Origin: Acidisphaera sp. S103
GTDB taxonomy: Bacteria > Pseudomonadota > Alphaproteobacteria > Acetobacterales > Acetobacteraceae
Length of the DNA: 34,869 bases
Direction: 5' to 3'
NCBI RefSeq assembly: GCF_009765975.1
Contig: NZ_LMUJ01000031.1
Span: 1-34,869 of the forward strand
Part shown: piece by piece, positions 25,040-32,937 of the stretch
How the letters are laid out: each line of letters opens with the position of its first letter
How positions within the stretch are numbered: position 1 is the stretch's first letter
Notes under the pieces: generated by a model
What the model saw: only the letters and a program-made list of their open reading frames with translations
Database searches by the model: none
What the model was told of the DNA's origin: nothing
Made by a program: the position numbers and the translations under genes

Positions 25040-25900
25040 TCAGGCCGCCGCCCGCCGGAGTGGCTGCGAGGTTCGCATAAACCGCCGGACGATGAAAACC
25101 AGCACCAGCGATGCCGTGACCACGAACACCCAGTGCGCCGGCCGCAACCCGCGAGCGATCGACTCATTCGCATACAGCACCCGCCACGGATTGACCCGCG
25201 TGGTCAGCCCGTACCACCCGAACTCCATCACCGCCGTCGCCAGCCCTGACACCACCGCCAGCCCGCCATACAGTGCCGCCGTGACACCGACGCCCTGCTT
25301 GCGCCGCCACGTCTCCGGCAACGCGCGCCACGCCATCAGCCAGATGAACAAGCCGGACACGAACACCGGCTCCGAGACGTTCAGTTTGGACTGGATATAG
25401 TAATGCAGCAGCGCCACGGCGGCGAACGGATAGGCCAGCCGGTGCAACCGCTTCCAGTTCCGCCCCAGCTTCTTCACCCATCCGTCGGTGGAGGTGACCG
25501 CAAGCGAAAGCAGCACCAGCAGGGTGATAAACCCGATGGTCAGGTAGAACCGCAGCGCAATTTCCGAAATCACTGTCAGCAGCTTGAAGTTTTGATCGAC
25601 GACGTACAGGCAGAGATGCGCCACCGCATAGCAGGCTGCCGCGACCCCGACATTCCGCCTGACCAGCAAAAGTGACGGCCAATCCAGCGCTCGGGCGAAT
25701 GGCGTAATCGCCAGTGAGATCATGAAACAACGAACCGCCCACAGCCCGGTGCCATGAATAGCTTCGGTGATCGGCCGAGCGCCCAGCATGCCCATCGCCA
25801 GCCAATAGCCATACAGCACGCCGGGAACCAGCAACGCCACCAGTACAGCCGCCTTGAACGGCAAGAATCTGCCGCGGCGATCCCGCCAGGGAACAGTCAT
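25040..25900 (-). CDS. msrQ: MsrQ-like haem b membrane protein, C-terminally extended
   Basis: The 286-residue protein matches MsrQ/YedZ: RRNVGV, AHLCLY, LGRNWKRLHRLAY and LLHYY, with candidate haem-ligand histidines H95, H153 and H166, and H49 in IHGTG. MsrQ passes quinol electrons to the periplasmic molybdenum methionine-sulfoxide reductase MsrP. It is about 75 residues longer than E. coli MsrQ and seems to add two transmembrane segments after residue 195. No msrP lies next to it, so it either works with a distant msrP or serves another acceptor. Confidence 0.8.
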   Translation of the reverse strand: MTVPWRDRRGRFLPFKAAVLVALLVPGVLYGYWLAMGMLGARPITEAIHGTGLWAVRCFMISLAITPFARALDWPSLLLVRRNVGVAAACYAVAHLCLYVVDQNFKLLTVISEIALRFYLTIGFITLLVLLSLAVTSTDGWVKKLGRNWKRLHRLAYPFAAVALLHYYIQSKLNVSEPVFVSGLFIWLMAWRALPETWRRKQGVGVTAALYGGLAVVSGLATAVMEFGWYGLTTRVNPWRVLYANESIARGLRPAHWVFVVTASLVLVFIVRRFMRTSQPLRRAAA

Positions 25901-25975
25901 CGATTGTGAACTCCGTTTCGCTCCATGTAGGCAAATCAGGGCAAAATGTCAGGTTAAAGGCCCGCAAGGCGCCCC

Positions 25976-26027
25976 GTAAACTTGCGCGATTCCACCAGGA
26001 CGCTCACCATGCCCTGGCAAGTTTTAC
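25976..26027. promoter_or_regulatory. Nested inverted repeats in front of the aldolase gene
   Basis: GTAAACTTGC (25976-25985) pairs with GCAAGTTTTAC (26017-26027) apart from one unpaired base, and CCAGG (25995-25999) pairs with CCTGG (26013-26017) inside. The structure ends 19 bp before the aldolase ATG. It could be an operator or a leader hairpin. It sits within the 146-bp divergent region shared with the MsrQ-like gene. Confidence 0.3.
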
Positions 26028-26046
26028 GAACGACGGAGAAGATTAG

Positions 26047-26805
26047 ATGTCTGCCGCGCTGAAAATCCAACCCGACATGACCGACGCCGAGTGGCATGCC
26101 CGCTGCGAACTCGCCGCCCTCTACCACGTCGTCAATCACCTCGGTTGGACCGACCTGACCAACACCCATATGTCGGCTCGCATCCCCGGCGAACCGAACC
26201 ACTTCCTGATCAACAACTATGGCGAGATGTTCGACGAGATCACCGCGTCGTCGCTGGTGAAGATGGACATGGAGGGGAACGTCCTGACGCCGGGCGGCAA
26301 ATTCAACAACGCCGGCTTCATCATCCACAGCGGCGTCTACAAGGCTCGGCCCGACGCTAACTGCGTGCTGCACACGCATACACGCGCCGGCGCCGGCGTG
26401 TCGCTGATGCGCAAGGGCCTGCGCCCGATCAGCCAGGACGCGCTGCATGTGATCGACGACGTCGTCTATCACGAATACGGCGTCCCCGCGACGGTCGAGG
26501 AATGCGATGCGCTGGGCGTCAGTTGCAAGACCGGAAGCTGCGTCGTGCTGCTCAACCATGGCCTGCTCACCCTGGGGGAGACGATCCACGGCGCCATGAT
26601 GCGGCTCTATATGCTGGAACGCGCCTGTGAGCTGGAACTGATCGCCCGGCAAATGGACGAGGCGCCGGTGGTCATCGACGAATACGTCCAGCGCAAGGCC
26701 GCGGAACGCATGAAGAAGATGCGCCCGACCGAGGGTTACGGCCTGAACGAATGGCAAGGCCTCGTGCGCACGGTCGAACGCAAGGGCGCCGACTTCCGCC
26801 GGTAA
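26047..26805 (+). CDS. Class II aldolase/adducin-family protein
   Basis: The 252-residue protein has the AraD/FucA fold with zinc histidines in HTHTRAG (about 116-118) and NHG. It contains NTHMSARIPGEPNHFLINNYGEMFDEI, typical of the unassigned family branch that includes adducin head-like proteins. It may cleave or epimerise a sugar phosphate or similar hydroxy-carbonyl compound. GGAGAAG lies about 9 nt upstream of ATG 26047. The next gene starts 80 bp downstream but is unrelated in kind, so a shared operon is uncertain. Confidence 0.88.
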   Translation: MSAALKIQPDMTDAEWHARCELAALYHVVNHLGWTDLTNTHMSARIPGEPNHFLINNYGEMFDEITASSLVKMDMEGNVLTPGGKFNNAGFIIHSGVYKARPDANCVLHTHTRAGAGVSLMRKGLRPISQDALHVIDDVVYHEYGVPATVEECDALGVSCKTGSCVVLLNHGLLTLGETIHGAMMRLYMLERACELELIARQMDEAPVVIDEYVQRKAAERMKKMRPTEGYGLNEWQGLVRTVERKGADFRR

Positions 26806-26885
26806 CCCGGGTTTTCGGTCACGGCGTCGATGGTCTCCCCTGGGGGACTGTCGGCGCCGTTTCCGTTTGAGATACAAGATGCCCC

Positions 26886-27983
26886 GTGACCGAACTCCTT
26901 CGCCTGACCGATCTGCATGAAGCCTCGCCCGGCCTGCGGCGCGTGGCGCATGGCTACGCGACGTCGGGAACGTGGAAGCGGGTCATATACCGGGCCGCCA
27001 CGGTCGGATGGGAAGTTCTGGCCGCGTTGCCCCGCGACGCAGTCCGGGCGGTCCGGCCAGCCGCCGCGCCACTGCGGCAGGAAGACGGCATTCGACCGGC
27101 GCCGGACGCCACCCGGATTGCATTGTACGTGCATTATTCCGCCACCGGTCAGGTTTCGGCGATGGTGCGTCATCAGCTTGCGCAGTTCGGTCAGTTCGGC
27201 TTCGCGATCGTGTTCATCTCCATGGCCAGGCGCATCCCGGAGGATGACTGGCAGGCCGCGCGCGAGCTATGTGCCTTGGTCGTGCATCGGGAGAATTTCG
27301 GCCGCGACTTCGGTGCCTGGCACGACGTGATGCCGGAGGTGCGCCGCCGCTGGCCGCACCCCGACGAACTGATCCTCGCGAACGACAGCGTGCTTGGGCC
27401 GATCCACCCTCTGGCGCCGGTCATCGACACCATGCGCGCGGGTGGCCAAGGCTTGTTTGGGCTGACGGAAAGCCTGCAAGGCGGTCCGCATCTGCAAAGC
27501 TACCTGCTGTTGGCCCGCGGCAATGCCGCGGTGACGGACCTGATGGGATTTCTGCAAACCCTGTACGTCAGCCACTCCAAGTGGCTGTTGGTACAGATGG
27601 GAGAGATCAGGCTGGCCCGATGGATGCGGCAGCGCGGTCATCGTGTGGCGGCGGTGTTCGGGTACGATCGCCTTGTCCAGGCGGCGGTGGCTGATCCGGC
27701 CGAACGGCGGCTTCTGATGGGATCGAGTGCGCGATTGCGAGACCTGGACCGGCTGCCCGCGGATCAGGCGGCCACCTTGCTGCACGAATGGCCGCTGAAC
27801 CCGACGCAGCATTTGTGGCATGTGCTGGCGACGAAATTCGGCGACCCATTCGTGAAGACGGAACTGGTGCGGCACAACCCTGGCCGGCTGCCAGGGGTAG
27901 AAGAGTGGCCGGCGGTCGTCACGCCAGAGTCCCCCTGCCCATTACCGATGCTTCAGGCACATCTGAAAACCATGAGCGCCTGA
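26886..27983 (+). CDS. RgpF-type (rhamnan synthesis F family) protein
   Basis: The 365-residue protein has the family core LYVHYSATGQVSAMVRH (about 80-96), VVHRENFGRDFGAWHDV and DELILANDSVLGPIHPL. Rhamnan-synthesis-F proteins act in building surface polysaccharides, and the conserved NFGRDFGAW segment is its best marker. The start is a GTG without a good ribosome site, so the exact start is uncertain. No other polysaccharide gene is adjacent. Downstream the gene runs into a convergent intergenic region with an IS relic. Confidence 0.85.
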   Translation: MTELLRLTDLHEASPGLRRVAHGYATSGTWKRVIYRAATVGWEVLAALPRDAVRAVRPAAAPLRQEDGIRPAPDATRIALYVHYSATGQVSAMVRHQLAQFGQFGFAIVFISMARRIPEDDWQAARELCALVVHRENFGRDFGAWHDVMPEVRRRWPHPDELILANDSVLGPIHPLAPVIDTMRAGGQGLFGLTESLQGGPHLQSYLLLARGNAAVTDLMGFLQTLYVSHSKWLLVQMGEIRLARWMRQRGHRVAAVFGYDRLVQAAVADPAERRLLMGSSARLRDLDRLPADQAATLLHEWPLNPTQHLWHVLATKFGDPFVKTELVRHNPGRLPGVEEWPAVVTPESPCPLPMLQAHLKTMSA

Positions 27984-28005
27984 GGTTGAAGCGGAGAAGG
28001 ATGGT

Positions 28006-28037
28006 GGGACCGTCGGGGACGTGGCCGTTACGGTCCC
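28006..28037. terminator. Possible hairpin after the RgpF-type gene
   Basis: GGGACCGT (28006-28013) and ACGGTCCC (28030-28037) form an 8-bp stem with a 16-nt loop, 22 bp past the stop. No T-tract follows, so it is not a classical intrinsic terminator. Treat it as a structure that might slow or stabilise the transcript end. Confidence 0.25.
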
Positions 28038-28064
28038 GTGGCATTTCGAGGGGACCGTCCGGTG

Positions 28065-28376
28065 ATTGGGGGATCATGATCAGAGCATGCGACCGGCAAA
28101 GCGAAGAATGCCCAGCGCAGCATCAACCGGATCCGCAAGGTCATGCATGTCTTCAAAGGGGAGCACAGCCAGGGCGCGAAGGGCATGGCGAACTCGCTGG
28201 TCAATCGGCGCATGACCAAATCCCAGCAGATGCGATGGTCACGAAATGGCGCCGATCTGCTGCTCCAAGTTCGTTGCGCGGTCTCCAATGGCACGCCCGG
28301 TCCCGGGTTTGGGCATCGATTTGACCGGATCGCCAATGCAGACCCGATCTTTGCCGAAGCACCATGATCCCCCAAT
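28065..28376 (+). mobile_element. Internally deleted insertion sequence (about 312 bp)
   Basis: Perfect 14-bp inverted ends ATTGGGGGATCATG (28065-28078) and its complement (28363-28376) bound a piece that still encodes only the C-terminal part of a transposase. No clear target duplication is visible at the outer edges. Nothing in it could move by itself. If a full-length parent copy exists in the genome, this could be mobilised in trans like a MITE. Confidence 0.72.
28080..28367 (+). pseudogene. C-terminal transposase remnant
   Basis: The frame is open from 28080 to a TGA at 28365-28367 inside the right inverted end, about 95 residues. It contains NAQRSINRIRKVMHVF and NRRMTKSQQMRWSRNGADLL, wording I recognise from the end of transposases. 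The family is uncertain; ISKra4 or ISL3-like is possible. No catalytic domain remains. The placement of the stop within the inverted end is usual for intact elements. Confidence 0.65.
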
Positions 28377-28541
28377 GGCGGGGCACCGGGCAGTGATGTA
28401 ACGCCAGCGTTTAACGCTCGCCGGTATCAGACCACTCTCACCGGGTAGGACATACTCGTGGTCTGCCCCGCCAGTTCGAGACCCTTCGTTTCGGGTCCAA
28501 GCAACCCAAGACTGCCCCAACCACTCAGCCGATCATCCAGA
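28377..28541. other. Intergenic stretch without a recognised gene
   Basis: This lies between the IS relic and the end of fae. It has small palindromes such as AGCGTTTAACGCT and GACCC/GGGTC but no T-tract and no coding pattern on either strand that looks real. Overlapping reading frames here are judged to be noise. Confidence 0.4.
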
Positions 28542-29048
28542 TCAGGCGGCGAACGGGTGCTTTGCCGTCTTATAGTTCGCCTGGACATGCGCCGATGTCG
28601 GTTGGCCGCCAACCGCTCGGGCGATCGCTTCTTTTGTTGCCTGGTAATTGTATTCCTGGATCTTCTTGTCGTCGTCCGCCAGCCAATGGATGAACACGCC
28701 GACCGCGATGAACAGGTCGTCAGCTTCGTCGGCGGGGATCACGCCCTCGGCGACGCTGTCGGCGACGGCCATTGCCACGCCGTGCTGGGCCGGGCCGAAC
28801 ATCTGCACCGCCTGCTTGGCGCCCTTGATCGTAACCTTGTTGAACAGAATCGTGTTCGGCTTGCACAGCAAGTTTGGCGCTACGACGGCCAGCAGGGTGG
28901 TGAACCCGTCCTTGTTGTTGGTCAGCGCGTTGCAGAAGGCTGTCTCCGCCGCGCTGCCGCGCGGTCCGATGATCAGATCGACGTGTGCGACCTCATTGCC
29001 CTCGCCGACCAGAGATTCCCCAACGCCTACTTTGGTGATCTTTGCCAT
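28542..29048 (-). CDS. fae: Formaldehyde-activating enzyme
   Basis: The 168-residue protein starts [20 protein letters not shown], followed by [12 protein letters not shown] with the putative catalytic histidine at 22. It continues [11 protein letters not shown] and [20 protein letters not shown], nearly word for word like Methylobacterium extorquens Fae as I remember it. It joins free formaldehyde to tetrahydromethanopterin, giving methylene-H4MPT, in the cytoplasm. AGGAGG lies 8 nt upstream of the ATG. A 109-bp gap separates it from the CitG-like gene, longer than any other gap in the operon, so it may have an added promoter. No promoter boxes stand out. Confidence 0.97.
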   Translation of the reverse strand: MAKITKVGVGESLVGEGNEVAHVDLIIGPRGSAAETAFCNALTNNKDGFTTLLAVVAPNLLCKPNTILFNKVTIKGAKQAVQMFGPAQHGVAMAVADSVAEGVIPADEADDLFIAVGVFIHWLADDDKKIQEYNYQATKEAIARAVGGQPTSAHVQANYKTAKHPFAA

Positions 29049-29157
29049 AACGGATTCCTCCTGAGTCGTCTTCTTTGAAGGATTGGACGCCGGTCCCGCT
29101 TATGGGCCGCGGGTAGGAGACAGCCGATCTCCGGGCGCACTGAACAGAACCATTATC

Positions 29158-29973
29158 CTAGGTGAAGCGCAAGCCCAGACGCCAGGCAAAAGCCGTCGCG
29201 ACAGTCAAGTCCGCGCTGGTGCCCGGATTGATGCCCTTGACCTTCAAAACATGGTCCCAGGCCAGCAGTTCGGGCAGCATCGTGGCGGGGTTCGTGCAGG
29301 CCGCCAACGCATCGCGGACGCTGTTGGCCTTGTGTTGGACGGAGGTGGCGATCGCGGGACCGTGTTTGCGCTGGATATGGCTGTCAGGACATGTTGCTAG
29401 GAATTCCAGGAATGCCGTCAGCGTCGCCCAGGATGGATCGGGCCAGCGCAACCGAGCGGCTGCGTAGGATGTGAGGGTGGGTCCGAGGATGTCGGCGAAG
29501 CCGTTGGTCCATTGGCGGGCGATGCTGTCTCGATCGGCGGCTTCTGCCATGGCGGCGGCCAAGGTCACGGTCGCTGGCTGGTGGACGTCGTGGCGATCGG
29601 CGGATCCCAGCCCGCCCGGCTGGGCCAGGCGGATGGCTTCGAAGACCGCCTGGGCGTCCTCGAGATCGGATGCGGCGATCACGGCGGCTGGGGTTTCGCC
29701 GTGTTCCGCTGCCATGGCCAGTGGGCCGCACAGCAGGAGAATCCCCAGGTTGGTGTTCTGTCCGACGGCTTGCCATGTTGCGGCGGTGGCGTCGCGGATC
29801 CTTTCGCCCAGGCGAGCACCGAAGCGGCACAGCAAGGGGGCGGAGACCTCGGCGCTGCGGGTGAAATCGGCGACGGTCATGCGATGGCCGGCGGCGTGGA
29901 TGTGCACGTTGCCGGGTTTGGGGGCGTTCAGTTCCTCCAGGCAGGCCTCGATGTAAGCCGAAGTGATGATCAT
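29158..29973 (-). CDS. CitG/MdcB-like (triphosphoribosyl-dephospho-CoA synthase family) protein, Orf7-type
   Basis: The 271-residue protein has the family motif NAPKPGNVH (16-24) followed by an all-helical body. CitG itself builds the prosthetic group of citrate lyase, but members next to mch and fae in methylotrophs are thought to serve H4MPT or methylofuran synthesis. From memory the M. extorquens AM1 island has this family as Orf7 in the same position. ATG 29973 overlaps the preceding stop (ATGA). The in-frame sequence upstream to 30441 is a shadow of the ATP-grasp gene and is excluded. The exact reaction is not known to me. Confidence 0.85.
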   Translation of the reverse strand: MIITSAYIEACLEELNAPKPGNVHIHAAGHRMTVADFTRSAEVSAPLLCRFGARLGERIRDATAATWQAVGQNTNLGILLLCGPLAMAAEHGETPAAVIAASDLEDAQAVFEAIRLAQPGGLGSADRHDVHQPATVTLAAAMAEAADRDSIARQWTNGFADILGPTLTSYAAARLRWPDPSWATLTAFLEFLATCPDSHIQRKHGPAIATSVQHKANSVRDALAACTNPATMLPELLAWDHVLKVKGINPGTSADLTVATAFAWRLGLRFT

Positions 29974-30845
29974 CGCAGTGCGGCCAGCAGGCCGGCGGCG
30001 ATGTGGCCGGCGACCGAGGTAGCGGTCACGCGCTGCAATCCTTTCCAGCCCGGCATCGAATTGACCTCCAGCACCCATGGGCGCCCGTCGCCGTCCACCA
30101 GAATGTCGACGCCGGCATAGGCGGCGCCGACGCAGGAAGCCGCTCGTATGGCGAGGTCGGTCATCCGGGAGTCTGGCTGGAACGGCAGGGTTTGGGCGCC
30201 TTGGCGGACGTTGGTGACCCAGGTCTCGGCCTGGCGGGTCATCGCGGCGACAACCGATCCGGCACAGACGAACAGACGGTGGTCGTGGAAGGTTCCGGTT
30301 CCTGTGGGGATATATCGTTGCAGGTAGTAGACGCCGCCGACAATTTCTGGGGGCGGCAGGTCCGCACCGGTGGTGATCAGGCGCAGGCCGCGGCCTTGGG
30401 AACCGAACAGCGGTTTCAGTACCAGGGGGCCGGTGGGGCATTCGCGGTCCGCGACTTTCAGCGCAGCCGCCTGCCCTTCGACCGCCCAGGTCGGCGGCGT
30501 TGCGATGCCGGCGTGTGCCAGGAAGAAGCTGGTGGTGGATTTGTCGACGCAGCGCTCGATGGCTCTGGCGTCGTTCCAGACCAGGACGCCCTGTTCGCGT
30601 AGCGCATGCAGCACGCCGAGGCGGCGGGTGACTTCCTCGAAGCTGCCGCCGGAGATCGATCGCACCAGCACGGCGTTGGGCAGCCCGTCATCGAAGCCGG
30701 GTAAGGCGAGGCCGTGTGGATGTCCGGTGTCGAAGGCGGCGTCGGACAGGCGGAAGGGCACGACCGTGATGCCTCGAGCCGCGAACGCCCGCATCAGCCG
30801 GCGGGCGTGCCAGTCTTCGGTGTCGATCGCCAGTCCAATGCGCAT
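29970..30845 (-). CDS. RimK/MptN-like ATP-grasp ligase, Orf5-type
   Basis: The 291-residue ATP-grasp protein has VLKPLFGSQGRG with K144 and the glycine loop 148-153, and the metal/ATP segment LEVNSMPGW with E260 and N262. RimK and MptN relatives add glutamate to acceptors, in methanogens to H4MPT itself. By position after mch it matches Orf5 of M. extorquens as I recall the order. It probably ligates an amino acid to a pterin or furan cofactor precursor. It lies 11 bp after mch and overlaps the CitG-like gene. Confidence 0.87.
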   Translation of the reverse strand: MRIGLAIDTEDWHARRLMRAFAARGITVVPFRLSDAAFDTGHPHGLALPGFDDGLPNAVLVRSISGGSFEEVTRRLGVLHALREQGVLVWNDARAIERCVDKSTTSFFLAHAGIATPPTWAVEGQAAALKVADRECPTGPLVLKPLFGSQGRGLRLITTGADLPPPEIVGGVYYLQRYIPTGTGTFHDHRLFVCAGSVVAAMTRQAETWVTNVRQGAQTLPFQPDSRMTDLAIRAASCVGAAYAGVDILVDGDGRPWVLEVNSMPGWKGLQRVTATSVAGHIAAGLLAALR

Positions 30846-30856
30846 CGCGGGGGCGG

Positions 30857-31828
30857 TCAGGACACCCGGCCGAACGAGGCATCCAGCAGCGCCGCGTCGA
30901 CCGCACCGGCGAAGAAGCTCTCGCCGGTTTCCAGCGCGGTGATGGTGACCGCCGCGGGGCTGAACAGCATCGGGTCGATGGCGTAGAAATCGCCTTTGGC
31001 CGCCTTGAAGATTTCGGCGAAGGGGCGGCCGTAGTCGCGCGATTTCGCGGCCGGCATGGCCTCGGCGAGGTCGCGAGCGGCGGATGCTGGTCCCGTAACG
31101 AAGAGGTGTACCCGGCCGCCGAAGATGATGGCGTCGTTGGTGCGGCCCATGGCGGTGACGAAATCCGGGTGGGGCGGGGGCAGCGGCGCGGCACCCATGC
31201 CGTCGACGATGTTGGCCAGCGGGAAGTGCAGTTCGTGCGCCTTGTGCAGCGCGACCTCCAGGACGCGGGCGACGACCTGCACGCCGCCGGCCAGGCTTTG
31301 GGTTGGCGCGTAGAGGATCGCCAGGCCGGATGGGTCGATGCCGCAGGCTTCGGCGATCTGCTTCACCAGCGGGGCGGGTGGCGGCTTGCCGCTTTCCAGC
31401 ACCAGGACGGCTTGTTTCGAGGTGTCTTGGACGTCGAGTTCCTCGAACAGTTTTTCCTTACGGGCGAGCACGCGTGCCGGGCCGGATCCCAGGGCGAAAA
31501 ACGATCCCTTGCCTTTGCCGTGGGAGAGGCTCCATCCGGCGTATTGGCTGCCCAGGCAGGCGGTGACCGGGTTGGCGGTGGACACCGAGATCGTCCATGG
31601 CCAGTGCGGCACTGTCGCGTCGGTGGTCAGTTGGACCTGGCCCAGGCCGCCGAGGCAGATCTCGGCCAGGCGCAGGCCGGCCGCGATGCCGCCTTGATGG
31701 TTGGCACCGGCGTCGATGAGCAGTTCGCCGGCCTCGCCGCGGGAGACGCCTACGCGCAGGGCGGCGGCATCCGAACGGACGGAGTCCACCAGGCGGTAAG
31801 CGCGCGCGTTCAGGGTCGGGTCGGTCAT
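30857..31828 (-). CDS. mch: Methenyl-tetrahydromethanopterin cyclohydrolase
   Basis: The 323-residue protein begins LNARAYRLVDSV and has DAGANHQGGIAAGLRLAEI, VTACLGSQYAGWSL, GSGPAR and IVDGMG, all characteristic of Mch. It converts methenyl-H4MPT to formyl-H4MPT reversibly, the step after MtdB. Length is normal for the family. Its ATG at 31828 overlaps the stop of the upstream ATP-grasp gene by 4 nt, so it is coupled within the operon. The downstream formyltransferase/hydrolase complex (Fhc) is not in the window. Confidence 0.97.
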   Translation of the reverse strand: MTDPTLNARAYRLVDSVRSDAAALRVGVSRGEAGELLIDAGANHQGGIAAGLRLAEICLGGLGQVQLTTDATVPHWPWTISVSTANPVTACLGSQYAGWSLSHGKGKGSFFALGSGPARVLARKEKLFEELDVQDTSKQAVLVLESGKPPPAPLVKQIAEACGIDPSGLAILYAPTQSLAGGVQVVARVLEVALHKAHELHFPLANIVDGMGAAPLPPPHPDFVTAMGRTNDAIIFGGRVHLFVTGPASAARDLAEAMPAAKSRDYGRPFAEIFKAAKGDFYAIDPMLFSPAAVTITALETGESFFAGAVDAALLDASFGRVS

Positions 31829-32937
31829 GGAGGGGCTTCCGCGCTGGCCAGGATCTCGGCTGCCCGGTCGCGCACCAATTGCTCAGCGCCGGTCGCGTCG
31901 GCGGCGTCGGCCAGTACGGTGCAGAGCGGTGCGCCCGCCGGCACCGGTTCGCCTGATGGCTGTCGATCCGCCGTCCAGGCGGGCCAGGCGAAGTCCGGTG
32001 GCAGCCGGATGGCCTGCCTCGCGTAGACGGTCGCGGCGGCCGCGGCGGCCGGCCAGACCGGCGGGGCGTCGGGCAGCACGCCACGGCAGGCGTCGAGATG
32101 CAGGCGGAACAAGGCCTGTCCGGCGAAGATGTCCACCGTGGCGCCGGGCCTCGGGTTAATTTCCAGCAGATCCAGGCCGTCGTGCCGCACCAGGAAGTCG
32201 GCGCTGTTCAGGCCTCGCAGGTCGGTGAGCGCCACCAGGCGGGCGACGGCGTCGGCGATGTCCGCTGCCTGGCGGGGTGGAACTGGAGCCGGACGGGAGG
32301 CGCCGCCGTAGCGGAACGGGTGGCGGGGTGACGGGTCGGCCCATTGCCGGCTCAGCCCGAGGACGCGGCAGGCGCCACCGGCGGCCAGGAAGGCGACAGA
32401 GACGGGTTCGCCGGCCGCATGGCGCTGATAGTAGCGCCCGGGGCGCTGGCCGGCCCGTCGCGTGGAGGCGGCGATGTGGACGCCACCTGACCCTCCGGCA
32501 CGCTTGCGCAGCCACTTGCCGCTTGTGGGCTGGTCTCGCCGTATGTCGGGGTGCGGTAAGCCGGCGCGGGCGCAGGTTTCGGCGAACTGGAACGGGTCTT
32601 TTATCGCGGTGACGACCTCGGCCGGGTTGCCCAGCAGGATGTGGTGGGTCGCGAGGGCGTGCAGCAGGCGGGGACGGTCCTCGAAGCCGCTGCCGACCAC
32701 GACGCCGATCACCTGCCTTTCGGCCGCCAGGCGGTCGAGGGACGCCAGCAACCCGGTTTGTGAAAATCCGCGCGTCAGGGTGCCGGGCACGCGTTCGCTT
32801 GCCTCGGCCAGTTCGCTTGTGTCGAGGTCGCCGAACAGGTCGGCCACCAGCGGCCGGTAGCCATCACGCCTGGCGCAGGCTGCCAGTGCTCTGCCCGACA
32901 GGGCGGCGATCAGGACGGCGGGTTGGGTGGGAGTCAT
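31825..32937 (-). CDS. ATP-grasp carboligase-like protein, OrfY-type
   Basis: The 370-residue protein has an ATP-grasp core with a glycine-rich loop, GGSGGVH (148-154), and EINPRPGATVDIF with E259 and N261. It is unlike RimK in length and N-terminus and resembles the predicted ATP-dependent carboligases of methylotroph C1 islands. In M. extorquens AM1 the gene between mtdB and mch is called orfY, as I remember it. A role in H4MPT or methylofuran synthesis is likely from context only. ATG 32937 overlaps the mtdB stop. The longer in-frame upstream stretch is the mtdB antisense-frame shadow. Confidence 0.86.
   Translation of the reverse strand: MTPTQPAVLIAALSGRALAACARRDGYRPLVADLFGDLDTSELAEASERVPGTLTRGFSQTGLLASLDRLAAERQVIGVVVGSGFEDRPRLLHALATHHILLGNPAEVVTAIKDPFQFAETCARAGLPHPDIRRDQPTSGKWLRKRAGGSGGVHIAASTRRAGQRPGRYYQRHAAGEPVSVAFLAAGGACRVLGLSRQWADPSPRHPFRYGGASRPAPVPPRQAADIADAVARLVALTDLRGLNSADFLVRHDGLDLLEINPRPGATVDIFAGQALFRLHLDACRGVLPDAPPVWPAAAAAATVYARQAIRLPPDFAWPAWTADRQPSGEPVPAGAPLCTVLADAADATGAEQLVRDRAAEILASAEAPP

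Noticed and set aside
25954..26877. A minus-strand frame opposite the class II aldolase
   Set aside because: The plus strand has the zinc histidine motif and a ribosome site. The minus frame has neither domain nor start signal.
28239..28520. A minus-strand frame of 93 codons across the IS relic
   Set aside because: It spans the right inverted end and overlaps the transposase remnant. No family was recognised and no ribosome site is visible.
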